DNA of 47,884 nt from an uncultured beta proteobacterium (GCA_903873485.1 CAIQOO010000080.1:1-47884), one strand, 5' to 3'; counted from the first letter of the stretch, positions 16,483 through 26,064 are shown. The notes: generated from the sequence alone by a model not told the origin. Translations and numbers: made by a program.

Positions 16483-18449
16483 GCCCATCGCAAGCGCCGC
16501 AGTTGCCGATAAACCGTTGAAGAAAAAAACCGCAACATGCTCATCACATGCCATCGCAAATATCGGATGTTGCTGTGGCTAAGACGCTGTGCATGATGAA
16601 CGATAGGGCTTGATGGACACAAAATGGCCTGAAATCCGGACAATTTCAGCCTGGCACATATATCGACATCTTCATAGTACAAAAAGTAATCTTCATCAAA
16701 TCCGTTCAAACCCTCAAACACCGACCGTCTGAACATCATAAACATCCCGCCCACCCAATCTGGATGAACCAGATCAAATCCAGGAGAGTAGTCTCGTTGC
16801 GGAAACCTGGCGAAGACTTTTTTGAGAATTTTTTTTGGCGTTGGAAATGTTCTGATACTGTCTTCAACTTCGCCAGATGGTCCATACACCAGTGGCGCCA
16901 CAACGCCCACCTGAAGATTGGCAAAGCAGCCCAGCAGAATAGAAAAAGGGCTGACATCAAAGCGAATATCCGGATTGACAACACAAAAATAGCTGCCTCT
17001 GGCAACACTGAACGCATGATTATGGTTGGAGCCAAATCCTTTTGGTTTCAAATTTCTGATGATGATGACAGGATAAAAAAAATCAGCGCAATCAAAAGGC
17101 AGACTTTCATCAATATTGAGTGTAAGAAACAATTCAATGCGCTCGCCCTGGCAATGCTGATGGATATCTTGCATCAGCAAGGCAACCAGATCGATTTGTC
17201 CATGGCTGACGACTGAAATTGAAATGGCCACATTGGCATGGCTTGCCGGCATCTCGCTGTCGCACTTGGCGTTACACCCGAAGCTTGCCGACCCAGGCAG
17301 AAAAGGCAACGCCTCATCAAATGAAGCCCGCAGGTCCAGAATTCTTAGCAAACGCGGGTTGATCTTTTTCGCATCAAATCGCTGCTCCACCATTTGGCGA
17401 CTTTGATAACCCATGGTTTCAATCAACGCGGGCTGCCTGACAAAGCGCAGCATGGCATTGGCCAGTGCAACAACATCGCGCACCGGCACCAGAAAACCAT
17501 TGATGCCGTCGATCACGGTCTCGCGACAGCCCGGCACATCGGTGGTAATCACGGCACGCCCCATCGCCATCGCCTCTTGGGTGCTGCGCGGCAGCCCCTC
17601 CCGATACGACGGCAGAACATAAACGCTGGTCTCGGCCAGCCACGGCTTGACATCCACATGTCCAGGCCATTCAATGGCGTGGTCATGCACCAACTGCGCC
17701 ACCTCATGCTGGCTGAGACTGCCCGGGTTGGGGTCAATCGCACCAAGCAAAATAAAACGCGTCTGTGGGTAATGTTTTTTGACAAGCCTGGCGGCCTCGG
17801 CGTATTCAATAATTCCTTTTTCCCGGAGCAGTCGTGCCGCCAGCAAGAAAGTGACTGGCCGACTGACCGGCGGTGTTGGCAACCAATAGCCAATATCGAC
17901 ACCAATGCCCTCCAGATGCTCAAGCTTGGCGCGGTCAACCAGTCCGGCCTGCAAAAAATCGGCACTATCATCCCGATTCAAAAAAACAACGCGATGCGCC
18001 CGAGACAAGGCCAGCCGGTAGAGAAGACCAACACCCTGGCGCAGCAATTTGCGCGACCACGACAACGACTCGCCGGTTTGCGTGAACACATAGCCCAGGC
18101 CCTCAATCATGGCGACACGGCGCGGCACACGCGCCAGCCATGCCGCCAAGGTGCCGTAAATGACAGGCTTGATAAAGTACGCCAGAACAACATTGGGCTT
18201 GAGCCTGAGCAACAACCCGGCGAGTTTGAACATATTGACCAGATCACGCAACGGACTCATGCCGGTGCGACTCAGATCAAAGTCAATCGGCATGGCACCC
18301 AAGTCGATCACCTGCCGCCGAAACTGGTCGGTGTAATCCGGTGCCAAAGCATAGACGCGCACCTTTGAAGCAACCAGATCGGCAATCAAAAGCCCGCGAA
18401 AGTTGACCAGCGAAAAAGCCTGGCTGGAAATGATGGCGATGGTTTTCAT
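16479..18449 (-). CDS. two-domain glycosyltransferase: GT4 fused to GT2
   Basis: The 656-residue protein joins two glycosyltransferases. Residues 1 to about 380 are a GT4 enzyme with the donor-site motif PSYREGLPRSTQEAMAMG and FLVP further on. Residues from about 405 to 656 form a GT2 (rhamnosyltransferase-like) domain with VAISISVVSHGQIDLV, CVVNPDIRFDVSPF and YFLYYEDVDICARLKLSGF. The linker contains a Met at residue 400 (ATG at 17252), which could be the old start of an independent GT2. The GT2 half and the linker are visibly richer in A+T than the GT4 half. Each half would add one sugar to the lipid-linked repeat unit in the cytoplasm. A natural fusion is the simplest reading; a missed stop in the assembly is the alternative. 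Confidence 0.88.
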   Translation of the reverse strand: MKTIAIISSQAFSLVNFRGLLIADLVASKVRVYALAPDYTDQFRRQVIDLGAMPIDFDLSRTGMSPLRDLVNMFKLAGLLLRLKPNVVLAYFIKPVIYGTLAAWLARVPRRVAMIEGLGYVFTQTGESLSWSRKLLRQGVGLLYRLALSRAHRVVFLNRDDSADFLQAGLVDRAKLEHLEGIGVDIGYWLPTPPVSRPVTFLLAARLLREKGIIEYAEAARLVKKHYPQTRFILLGAIDPNPGSLSQHEVAQLVHDHAIEWPGHVDVKPWLAETSVYVLPSYREGLPRSTQEAMAMGRAVITTDVPGCRETVIDGINGFLVPVRDVVALANAMLRFVRQPALIETMGYQSRQMVEQRFDAKKINPRLLRILDLRASFDEALPFLPGSASFGCNAKCDSEMPASHANVAISISVVSHGQIDLVALLMQDIHQHCQGERIELFLTLNIDESLPFDCADFFYPVIIIRNLKPKGFGSNHNHAFSVARGSYFCVVNPDIRFDVSPFSILLGCFANLQVGVVAPLVYGPSGEVEDSIRTFPTPKKILKKVFARFPQRDYSPGFDLVHPDWVGGMFMMFRRSVFEGLNGFDEDYFLYYEDVDICARLKLSGFQAILCPSSPIVHHAQRLSHSNIRYLRWHVMSMLRFFSSTVYRQLRRLRWA

Positions 18450-18569
18450 TTTTGTTCTGATTTATTATACAGATTCAACCTTGCCTGAAGACTATTCAGA
18501 AATCGCCCAATTTTTCATTGGGCTGACGAGCCATTACCAAGATGATCCTAGATTTTCTTGAAATATTAT

Positions 18570-19436
18570 CTATTTATAAAAATGAAGTTTTCTCAATAAC
18601 TCGGCCCATTCAGCTATAGTATCTTTATTAACTTCGTCCATGAATGGATGACATGTTGCCCCTGTCAACTTGCATGCAAAATCCCGCAGTGTTTTGGCCA
18701 AAAAAGCGGCACGCGAGAAAACGACATAAGGGTACATTCTCGATTGAACAAAAAAATCGTGCTGAAATCTTAAAACCGCACAACGCGTCTTCGCCAATCG
18801 CTCCCAGTCGGTTGCAGATCGCAAGCGATAGGCAAACAAAATCGCACGGTGGGTCGCAAAAGTGCTGTGACGGTAACTTCTGAGCAGGAGTTCCTGGTCT
18901 TCGCACAAAGCGGTGCCACGCGAAGAATAATGGTATTTGCGAAACCATTCAGCCTTGCCCATCCAGGTCGGATGTGGAAAATGAAATCCCAGCCAGGGCC
19001 GGTGACAAATCGCCTCATGAGACTGGCTCCAGGGGAACAAACCGGTTATTCTGTTGTTCTCGTCAATCGTCACCGCGCGGGTTGCCAGCACATCAATCGC
19101 CGGATTGGCTGTCAGCAGTTGCAATTGACACTCGAGACGGCGAGGAAACGACACATCATCGGCATCCATCCGGGCAATCCATTGGCCATGCGCTAGGTCA
19201 ATGCCTTCGTTCAGTGAAGCGACCAAACCGCGATTCGGGCGCGAACAAACCCGAATCCGGGCATCACATTTCTGCCATAACGCCAGCAACGCGCCGGTTT
19301 GATCGGTCGAGCCATCATTGATGATGATGAGTTCAATATTTTGATGGGTTTGATTCAATATTGAATGAACCGCATCGGCCAGATAAATGCCGCCATTGAA
19401 GACCGGCAGAATGACGGATATCAATTGATCTGCCAT
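18570..19436 (-). CDS. family 2 glycosyltransferase
   Basis: The 288-residue protein has a GT-A fold with ISVILPVFNGGIYLADAV at the N-terminus, IIINDGSTDQTG and the metal-binding ARMDADDVSFPRRL. The acceptor and donor sugars cannot be told. Its ATG shares one base with the stop of the upstream fucosyltransferase-like gene (TGATG), so the two are coupled. The 120 bp that follow, before the GT4-GT2 gene, are very A+T-rich and show no gene. Confidence 0.9.
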   Translation of the reverse strand: MADQLISVILPVFNGGIYLADAVHSILNQTHQNIELIIINDGSTDQTGALLALWQKCDARIRVCSRPNRGLVASLNEGIDLAHGQWIARMDADDVSFPRRLECQLQLLTANPAIDVLATRAVTIDENNRITGLFPWSQSHEAICHRPWLGFHFPHPTWMGKAEWFRKYHYSSRGTALCEDQELLLRSYRHSTFATHRAILFAYRLRSATDWERLAKTRCAVLRFQHDFFVQSRMYPYVVFSRAAFLAKTLRDFACKLTGATCHPFMDEVNKDTIAEWAELLRKLHFYK

Positions 19437-20314
19437 CAGAGCAACACCCATTGATCAGGAATCAGATCGGCTGAACTGGGCACTGGCGCACGGAACCACT
19501 GCCGTGGCGCCACCACCATTTTTTGACTGCTCGCATTAAGCCAGGCACCCCACCAGCTAAACGTGCTGTTGGCGATAACATGATGCTTGCACAAACTCAT
19601 CAACTGCATGTCAATATAGCTGTCTTCATTTTTATTATGCTCGACATACAAATGAGGACCATCAACCGCCAGATTTTCCCTGACCCACTTTGGGTCATCT
19701 GAAAATATGTAAAAGAACGGATCTGAAATTTTTGAAGCGATCAATTCAATGGCTCTTCTGTAATAGCCGACATCGCATGACTGAAAAAGTATTGCATTTT
19801 TGGCAGTTAAATAGTCACCACGCCGAACATGAAGACTGACTGCATTTTTCTCAATCATTTGCCGTGAAATTTGAAAATTTCTGTCCATCAATGGTGTCCT
19901 GAACGAAAAATCAGAACGGATCACAGCAGCGTGCTCCTTGAAATATTTTTCGGTTTGCCAGTACCCCGACAAATAACAATCATCCGGAATATGGCTGATG
20001 CCTGGCCAGTATTCGAAGCCGGGTTCAATGACCAGCGCACTGCTCCGAAACAAGCTGGCACCAGACCGCCTTAGCACACTTCTGACAACAGGCGAAGATT
20101 GCCAGCCAAGAAGTGATCGGATCGCGGCTTGATCGGCTAGTTCCGGTCTGCAATTGAAAACATGACCGAGTTGATAACCATGATGAAGATGGTATTGGTC
20201 AAAACCAGAGATATCAAGTTGAAAGGCTTGGTGACGCTGGATGGACAAGACACGTCCAATTGCATACTGAAACATCTGATTGCCAAGGCCACCTATAATC
20301 TGGGAAATAATCAT
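19436..20314 (-). CDS. GT11 alpha-1,2-fucosyltransferase-like enzyme
   Basis: The 292-residue protein carries the GT11 motifs: IIGGLGNQMFQYAIGR at the very start, SLHVRRGDYL in the middle (donor binding) and ANSTFSWWGAWLN near the end. The family transfers fucose, or another deoxyhexose, from a GDP-sugar in alpha-1,2 linkage. No GDP-fucose synthesis genes are in this window, so these would have to be elsewhere. The gene is A+T-rich compared with the flanking core genes. It is separated from the upstream methyltransferase by six bases. Confidence 0.9.
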   Translation of the reverse strand: MIISQIIGGLGNQMFQYAIGRVLSIQRHQAFQLDISGFDQYHLHHGYQLGHVFNCRPELADQAAIRSLLGWQSSPVVRSVLRRSGASLFRSSALVIEPGFEYWPGISHIPDDCYLSGYWQTEKYFKEHAAVIRSDFSFRTPLMDRNFQISRQMIEKNAVSLHVRRGDYLTAKNAILFQSCDVGYYRRAIELIASKISDPFFYIFSDDPKWVRENLAVDGPHLYVEHNKNEDSYIDMQLMSLCKHHVIANSTFSWWGAWLNASSQKMVVAPRQWFRAPVPSSADLIPDQWVLL

Positions 20315-20320
20315 TCCTGT

Positions 20321-20992
20321 CTAAAGCCCAAGAATATCGAAAAATCTTGAAAAAATTTTTCTGATGAGTTTTTTCTTCTTAATTAATGAAACCGATGGCG
20401 TCAAATCCTGCAATGCTCTTATTTTTTTAACCAAAAAATAGTCTTGAAACTCAAAGCCTTGAAAAAAAACTTCCCTGTTTGCCACACATAAATCATCCCA
20501 ACCTGATTTAAGGGTTTTATGAAAAACTGCATGAACTGCCGCAAACGTTGCTAGGCTGGTGTCTTTTTTTGGACAATAGTAAAGGGTATTTCCTTGGGCA
20601 TCATACTTTATCAACTGCAGATGCACGTCAAAATTATAAAGATACTCGTAGGTTACCAGAGGGTATTCAAGGTAGCCACGGCCAGAGCCAACCCGGAATA
20701 CTTCAGCCATAAATGCTTCGGGATCAGGCACATGCTCGATCACATGTGAGCAAATCACATAATCAAACGCCTGATCAGCAAACGGAAACACATCACCGTT
20801 GTAAAAGTAGATCGGTTTCGCTCCAAAATCAGCCTCCTTCTGGCCGCCGCCGCGCTGCGCTATCCGGTCTTGCCCGGACGCAAAATCCAGCTCAAGAAAA
20901 GCGTCACTTCTGGGATGTGGATTGGCGCCAGGACCGATTTCAAGCACTTTGTCATGCGGGCCAATTGACTTAATTTTTTCAGGAAAAAACAT
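20321..20992 (-). CDS. SAM-dependent methyltransferase
   Basis: The 223-residue protein has the class I methyltransferase motif I VLEIGPGANPHP and motif II/III DYVICSHVIEHVPDPEAFMAE. The C-terminal part contains a Lys-rich stretch (IKKKKLIRKIF). The substrate is unknown; the cluster context suggests modification of a sugar or of the glycan end. Nine bases separate it from the previous stop codon. Confidence 0.82.
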   Translation of the reverse strand: MFFPEKIKSIGPHDKVLEIGPGANPHPRSDAFLELDFASGQDRIAQRGGGQKEADFGAKPIYFYNGDVFPFADQAFDYVICSHVIEHVPDPEAFMAEVFRVGSGRGYLEYPLVTYEYLYNFDVHLQLIKYDAQGNTLYYCPKKDTSLATFAAVHAVFHKTLKSGWDDLCVANREVFFQGFEFQDYFLVKKIRALQDLTPSVSLIKKKKLIRKIFSRFFDILGL

Positions 20993-21001
20993 GCCCGGTC
21001 C

Positions 21002-21712
21002 TTATTGCCTCTCGGCAACACAGTGCCAGCCAAAACAGGCCAGGTCGTCGGCGCTCTTTGACTTTCCACGTATCGCGAAATAAAGCAGGCCCAAGGCCAC
21101 CAAGGGATAGGTCAATGGCCAGCACCAATCGCCATAGCGTTTCGCCATAGCAGGTAAGCGCAGCAGTTCCTGCCTAAAAAACGCAAACCAGTCTCCGTTG
21201 GCCACCAGTTCGGTGATATGCAGGTGCCGCGCCGGAAGATGGCACTCATACCAGTAACGGCTAAAACCAGACGTATAGTGGTAGGGCGCAAAGTGAACAA
21301 AAGATGCAAACGGGGCGGTAATAATCAGTTTGCCCCCAGGCTTGAGCAGCCGGGCAAATTCGTCAAGCGCTTTCAGGGCATCTGGCAGATGTTCAAATAC
21401 TTCACTGCACAGAATCACGTCAAATGATGCGTCGGGTTCAGGTATCGCCACAATGTCGCAAACCAGATCAACTCCACTGGTATTCCAGGTGCCGGTTTGC
21501 AGGCCATGCGCATCGCCCTGCCCTTCATATTGGCATGCATCCTGTGACACATAATTCAGATGTGCACACAGCGGCTTGTTCCGCAGCTCGCCAGCCCCGG
21601 CATCGAGTATCCTCAAACCGGCATGAATACTTGCCAACGTTTGCGACAACCACCGATTGCGGTTGTCTTCATTGGCATTGGCGCCTGACAACTTTTTGAA
21701 GTATTGCTTCAT
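21002..21712 (-). CDS. SAM-dependent methyltransferase
   Basis: The 236-residue protein has motif I LRILDAGAGELRN, followed by DVILCSEVFEHLPDALKALDEF and LLKPGGKLIITAPFASFVHF, typical of Methyltransf_11-type enzymes. A hydrophobic stretch near the C-terminus (PLTYPLVALGLLYFAI) may attach it to the membrane. The frame could begin at a TTG (21736), but this would overlap the previous gene; the ATG at 21712 is preferred. It is the second of three consecutive methyltransferase-like genes. Confidence 0.85.
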   Translation of the reverse strand: MKQYFKKLSGANANEDNRNRWLSQTLASIHAGLRILDAGAGELRNKPLCAHLNYVSQDACQYEGQGDAHGLQTGTWNTSGVDLVCDIVAIPEPDASFDVILCSEVFEHLPDALKALDEFARLLKPGGKLIITAPFASFVHFAPYHYTSGFSRYWYECHLPARHLHITELVANGDWFAFFRQELLRLPAMAKRYGDWCWPLTYPLVALGLLYFAIRGKSKSADDLACFGWHCVAERQ

Positions 21713-21722
21713 GCGTCGTTTC

Positions 21723-22499
21723 TTACTGCTTGACAAAGGTAAAAATGCCCAGCGAGTAGCGCAGTTTGCCTAAATTGTCAAAATCTTGTTCCGATCCGGC
21801 CGAATGAAACAGGGTTCGACTGGCATCTATCCACGAAAACTCCGTCAGTGACAACCCCTGCGTACCCGCCAATTCAACCAGTTTGTGGGGGTCGAAGATA
21901 CGATGCGCGTTGAATTCAACGCACGCCTTGCCAACCGGGACAGATAAATAAAACAGGCCACCATGTTTCAGCAAGGCTGCCATATTTTTCAGTCCGGCAA
22001 TATACCCATCGACATCAACCGGATCGCCATAACGACCCAGTCCAAAGTGCTCCAGCGCATGCAGGCAGGATACAGAATCACAATAATCCCGGTGGCAACC
22101 TTCGGCATTCATCAAGTCAGCTTGCTTGAATATGACACCCGGAATTGCAAACGATACGGGCCGAATGTCAAATATTTCAATGCTGCGAAAACTGGCTACA
22201 TGCGCCACAAAGCCATCGATTCTGGAGCCGATATCAACATGTTTATCCGGATCATTGGCGTAAATTTTCTGTGCAACGAAAATATCCTGCAAAAAATATT
22301 CATTGCTCGTTGTGCCACCTTCTTCATGCCAGTCTGACAAGCAAGGAAGATAGTTGAGCTTTCCCTCATATTTTTTGGAAAATTGAAATATGTCAATGAT
22401 GTAACGGGGAATTCCCCTGATGGAACGAAACAAGCGCCTTGGATCAAATCCAAACTGCATTACAAGTATCCAGTATAATTTTCTGAATATTTCTCTCAA
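21723..22499 (-). CDS. DUF268 protein, methyltransferase-like
   Basis: The 258-residue protein has the DUF268 features: an N-terminal YWILVMQFGFDPRRLFRS, KHVDIGSRIDGFVAHV (a motif I-like segment), EIFDIRP and SCLHALEHFGLGRYGDP. The family is found in polysaccharide clusters and is thought to be methyltransferase-like; its activity is not known to me. A TTG start is chosen because AAAGG lies seven bases upstream and the conserved N-terminus needs these residues. The ATG at 22460 would cut them off. The TTG follows the flippase stop by one base, suggesting coupling. Confidence 0.75.
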   Translation of the reverse strand: MREIFRKLYWILVMQFGFDPRRLFRSIRGIPRYIIDIFQFSKKYEGKLNYLPCLSDWHEEGGTTSNEYFLQDIFVAQKIYANDPDKHVDIGSRIDGFVAHVASFRSIEIFDIRPVSFAIPGVIFKQADLMNAEGCHRDYCDSVSCLHALEHFGLGRYGDPVDVDGYIAGLKNMAALLKHGGLFYLSVPVGKACVEFNAHRIFDPHKLVELAGTQGLSLTEFSWIDASRTLFHSAGSEQDFDNLGKLRYSLGIFTFVKQ

Positions 22500-22500
22500 T

Positions 22501-23763
22501 TTAATACCTTTTTATCCAATCCAGGCTAACAGCGAACCCAATCGCATTGATCACAATCCAGCCAAATGCAGCACCCTGCACACCATGCAGCGAAACAAGA
22601 AAAGGAATCACCAACACCGCCAGAGCCAAAGACAAAATATTGACAAAAAGTATTTTGTCAACTCTTTTAAAAACCATCCAGTTCATGTATCCAATATTGT
22701 AAAAAGCATTCAAGGCTGTTCCCGCAAGCAACATGGACAACACCGGATAAACAACAGCAACCGTCTGCTCATGTCTGATCCATGCCATTAAAAGCCATTT
22801 TCCGAAGATCGCAAAAATGACAGAGCATACGATCACCAGCAAGAATATCAATTTGGTCAGGCTGATATTCAGTTGTCTCAATCCGGCAGAATTTTCCCGC
22901 AACTGAATCGCCCTTGGCAGCATGGCCTGCACCAATGGATAAACCAACTGGAGCATGCCGGTGGCCACCACCGATGCCATGGCGTAAAAACCAAACTGCT
23001 CAAGTGGCGCTATCCGGCTCAAAATAATTTTATCCATCTGCACCGTCAGCGCCCCCAGCAGCGTGACGCCGGACATGCTGGCAACCAGCCGCCAGACCGG
23101 CTGCAGATCGGGCGCATTCCATTGGACCTGGCTGCGCCTGATCCCCACGGCAGCCCAGGCAAACCGGCCTCTCGCCAGGGTTTCGAGCAAGGCCATTGCC
23201 GCATGCCACAGCAAATAGGCCAGCACACTCGGCCAAGCCAGCACCACCGCCACGCCGCCGGCATGCCGCAGCAGGGACGCCACCAGAACAATGCCGTTTA
23301 AAGTGACCTGCGACTGAATGCCTACCAGCAAGCTGCGGTAGATCGATCCCGGAAACTGAACCGCAAAGATGACGGCAGCCCCGGTGATGGCGGTTCTTCC
23401 CAAGGATGCCGATGCACTGTCGAGATGAAGCCAATGCAACACGATGACATCGGCCAGTAACCAGGTGAACGTGCCGGCGGCCAATCCAGACAGCCAGTAG
23501 ATGCGCTCAAAGCCAAACAACAAGCTTGCGGTGTTGCGGCGACCTGCGGCGGTTGCGGCATGCCGAACCGTCACTTCCCGCACCAGCGCCTGGCTCATGC
23601 CGGCATCCAGCAAGCCCAGCAGCGCCTGCAGCATCACCACAAAGCTGATCAAGCCAAACTGTTGCGCGCCGAGTGCGCCCAAATACCATGGCAAAGCCAG
23701 CACCGGAGCCAGCACTGCGGCACCGGTGCCCAGGTAATTGGCAAGAATGTTCCTTTTCAACAT
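22501..23763 (-). CDS. polysaccharide flippase (Wzx/MurJ-like, MATE fold)
   Basis: The 420-residue protein is almost entirely hydrophobic, with about 12 predicted membrane segments and short charged loops. It begins MLKRNILANYLGTGAAVLAPVL, typical of oligosaccharide flippases. It would move the lipid-linked repeat unit across the inner membrane. The frame extends 90 codons further upstream, but that part is Pro/Ser/Cys-rich and not membrane-like, so the ATG at 23763 is used. It is the first gene of the leftward cluster. No polymerase (Wzy) was recognised in the window. Confidence 0.88.
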   Translation of the reverse strand: MLKRNILANYLGTGAAVLAPVLALPWYLGALGAQQFGLISFVVMLQALLGLLDAGMSQALVREVTVRHAATAAGRRNTASLLFGFERIYWLSGLAAGTFTWLLADVIVLHWLHLDSASASLGRTAITGAAVIFAVQFPGSIYRSLLVGIQSQVTLNGIVLVASLLRHAGGVAVVLAWPSVLAYLLWHAAMALLETLARGRFAWAAVGIRRSQVQWNAPDLQPVWRLVASMSGVTLLGALTVQMDKIILSRIAPLEQFGFYAMASVVATGMLQLVYPLVQAMLPRAIQLRENSAGLRQLNISLTKLIFLLVIVCSVIFAIFGKWLLMAWIRHEQTVAVVYPVLSMLLAGTALNAFYNIGYMNWMVFKRVDKILFVNILSLALAVLVIPFLVSLHGVQGAAFGWIVINAIGFAVSLDWIKRY

Positions 23764-24191
23764 CCTTGGCAACAAACCGGGTTGCGCCCAACCGATGGCA
23801 CCTGGAGCTGGGTCAGGATGATCTCGCTGCAACAGGCCACAGACGTACTTTCTTGGTGGTTTTACGGAACTTGACAACTTGGCCCGGCAAGCATTTTGCC
23901 CAACCGAAAGGCTCGCTTTTGAACAGCATGCGATTGCCTGCCTGCTGCAGGCCGAGGCGCTTGGCAGCCGGATGGCTCGATTATCTGGCGCATTTTGCCA
24001 AAGCAGCGACTGGCAGCCGGTTCTGCCGAACACTTATGCTTGAGGGGCACAAACCCGTGCGTCGGCTGAAAACGGCCCGGTGAATTAGAAAGATGCACCT
24101 ACACCCCAAGCGCCCGGCACTCTACATTACGGCCAGATTCAGGCCATTCGGCCTGCAATTGAAACCATTGAACCCAACCGGAGCAACCACC
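23764..24191. other. intergenic region between the divergent polysaccharide and storage loci
   Basis: This 428 bp gap separates the leftward flippase gene from the rightward phasin gene. Several frames are open for 60-130 codons but none shows recognisable motifs. A plus-strand segment, 23855-24043, reads as about 60 plausible residues ending at TGA and lacks a good start; it may be a gene remnant. TTGACA at 23871 is an isolated -35-like hexamer without a convincing -10. Confidence 0.4.
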
Positions 24192-24788
24192 ATGGTCACC
24201 AAACTCAAAAAAACCACTGCATCCAGCAAAGAAACCGCCACCAAAAAATCAGCAACACCCTTGACCGGCTCAGTGAAAGACTCGGCGCAACAAATCTGGC
24301 AAGCCGGTCTGGGTGCCTTCACCAAGGCACAGGTCGAGGGCAGCAAGGCCTTTGAATCGCTGGTCAAAGAAGGGGTCAGTTTCCAGCGCAAGACACAATC
24401 TGCCGCTGAAGAAAAAATCACCGAAGCCACCCAGAAGATGTCCAGCATGGCCACCGACATATCGTCCAAGGCATCGGGTCAGTGGGACAAGCTCGAAAAC
24501 ATTTTTGAAGACCGTGTCGCCAAAGCCTTAAATAAGCTCGGTGTCCCCTCGGCCAAAGACATCAGTGCCCTGATCGCGCGCATTGACGAGTTGAATGCCA
24601 GCGTGAAAAAACTCACCCCAGTCGCCGCCCCCGCCAAGGCGAGCGCCAAGCCGCAAGAAGAAACCGCCAAACCCGCTGCCACCCCGAAACCCGTGGCTGC
24701 AGCCAAACCTGCCGCCAAAAAAGCCGCAGCGCGTAAGTCCGCAGCGCCAGCAGCCGCGCCAGTTGAGGAAAACCCTGTAGAAAAATAG
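24192..24788 (+). CDS. phasin (PHA granule-associated protein)
   Basis: The 198-residue protein has an N-terminal Lys/Thr/Ser-rich stretch and a helical phasin domain (SVKDSAQQIWQAGLGAFTKAQVEGSKAFESLVKEG in context) with a coiled-coil part. It ends in a Lys/Ala/Pro-rich tail resembling the histone-like tails of PhaF-type phasins. Such proteins coat polyhydroxyalkanoate granules and can tie them to the nucleoid. GGAG precedes the ATG at 24192. The frame extends 33 codons upstream without support. It is the first gene of the storage locus. Confidence 0.9.
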   Translation: MVTKLKKTTASSKETATKKSATPLTGSVKDSAQQIWQAGLGAFTKAQVEGSKAFESLVKEGVSFQRKTQSAAEEKITEATQKMSSMATDISSKASGQWDKLENIFEDRVAKALNKLGVPSAKDISALIARIDELNASVKKLTPVAAPAKASAKPQEETAKPAATPKPVAAAKPAAKKAAARKSAAPAAAPVEENPVEK

Positions 24789-24813
24789 CCCGCCCGGTCT
24801 TAAACTTGATCCC

Positions 24814-26064
24814 ATGAAACAAAAAGCACCGCACTCCCCCAAGATTGCATTGGCACTGGCAGGCGGTGGCCCCTTGGGCGCCATTTATGAAATTGGCGCG
24901 ATGTGCGCGCTGCAAGAGTCGCTGCTCGGGCTTGACTTCAATCGCTTGCAGCATTATGTCGGGGTGTCTGCCGGTGGTTTTATTGCCGCCGGCCTGGCCA
25001 ACGGCATCACGCCGCAAGGATTGTTTGAACTGTTCATAAAAGATCGCAAGCATCAAACCGAGGCGTTTGATCCCGCCTGGCTGCTCAGGCCGGCATTTGC
25101 CGAATTTTTTGCCCGCTCGCTGCTGTTGCCGGAACTGCTCTTTGCAAGTGCCTGGCACAGCATGCTGGGGCGCAGCACCCTGATGCGGGTGATCGAGCGG
25201 TTTGGTCCGGGTTTGCCGACCGGCATTTTTTCAAATGCGCAAATCGACATCGAACTGGCCCGGCTGTTTGCCCGACCCGGGCGCAGCAATGATTTTCGCC
25301 AGCTCAAAAGCCGCCTGACCCTGGTTGCCACCCATCTCGACAGCAGCACGGCGGTGGCTTTTGGCCGCCCCGGCTGGGATCATGTTCCGATCTCCAAGGC
25401 GGTGCAGGCCAGCGCCGCGCTGCCGGGGCTTTTTCCCCCGGTCAAGATTGACGGTCAGCATTTTGTCGATGGCGCGCTGATCAAGACCATGCATGCCTCG
25501 ATTGCGCTCGACGAAGGCGTTGACCTGATGATCTGCATCAATCCACTGGTGCCGTTTGATGCCACCGCACCGCTGGCCACCCCTGACCGGACCTTGCCCT
25601 GGACCGCGCCAGCACCGATTCCCAGCATTGTCGAAGGTGGCCTGCCGGCGGTATTGAGCCAGACCTTTCGCTCGCTGATTCATTCCCGTCTGCTGCTTGG
25701 CCTGAAAGGCTACGAGCAGGCTTACCCCAACACCGACATCGTGCTGATTGAACCCAACCACCGCGACCCCGAGCTTTACCTGGCCAATACCTTCAGCTAC
25801 AGCCAGCGTCGCCATCTGGCCGAACATGCCTACCAGCAAACCCGCCAGATGTTGCGGTCAAACCAGACCAACCTGAGCACCAAGCTCGGTTACCACGGCA
25901 TCACGCTCAACCACGCCATGCTCGACGATGCCCGGCGCCACCTTTGCCCCCCCAAGAACCCACCCACCCGCGTGGCGCAGGCACTGACCAAACTGCACCA
26001 CGTCATGAACACGCTAAGCCAGGTGGTAACACCCCCTGCCCTTGAGCTTGTGCCAACATGGTGA
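24814..26064 (+). CDS. patatin-like phospholipase/esterase
   Basis: The 416-residue protein has all patatin signatures: the oxyanion loop AGGGPLGAIYEIG, the nucleophile elbow GVSAGG (Ser in GxSxG) and the catalytic Asp in FVDGALIKT. Patatins hydrolyse acyl esters of phospholipids or other lipids with a Ser-Asp dyad. It lies 25 bp after the phasin gene and overlaps the TetR gene by seven bases, so a role in lipid or PHA granule metabolism is likely from context. No signal peptide is seen, so it is probably cytosolic or granule-bound. Confidence 0.88.
   Translation: MKQKAPHSPKIALALAGGGPLGAIYEIGAMCALQESLLGLDFNRLQHYVGVSAGGFIAAGLANGITPQGLFELFIKDRKHQTEAFDPAWLLRPAFAEFFARSLLLPELLFASAWHSMLGRSTLMRVIERFGPGLPTGIFSNAQIDIELARLFARPGRSNDFRQLKSRLTLVATHLDSSTAVAFGRPGWDHVPISKAVQASAALPGLFPPVKIDGQHFVDGALIKTMHASIALDEGVDLMICINPLVPFDATAPLATPDRTLPWTAPAPIPSIVEGGLPAVLSQTFRSLIHSRLLLGLKGYEQAYPNTDIVLIEPNHRDPELYLANTFSYSQRRHLAEHAYQQTRQMLRSNQTNLSTKLGYHGITLNHAMLDDARRHLCPPKNPPTRVAQALTKLHHVMNTLSQVVTPPALELVPTW

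Noticed and set aside
23764..24033. 90-residue N-terminal extension of the flippase
   Set aside because: It is Pro/Ser/Cys-rich and not membrane-like; the protein begins naturally at MLKRNILANYLG (23763).
23673..24083. 136-codon plus-strand open frame between the flippase and phasin genes
   Set aside because: It partly overlaps the flippase gene in antisense, has no recognisable motif and an unlikely composition.
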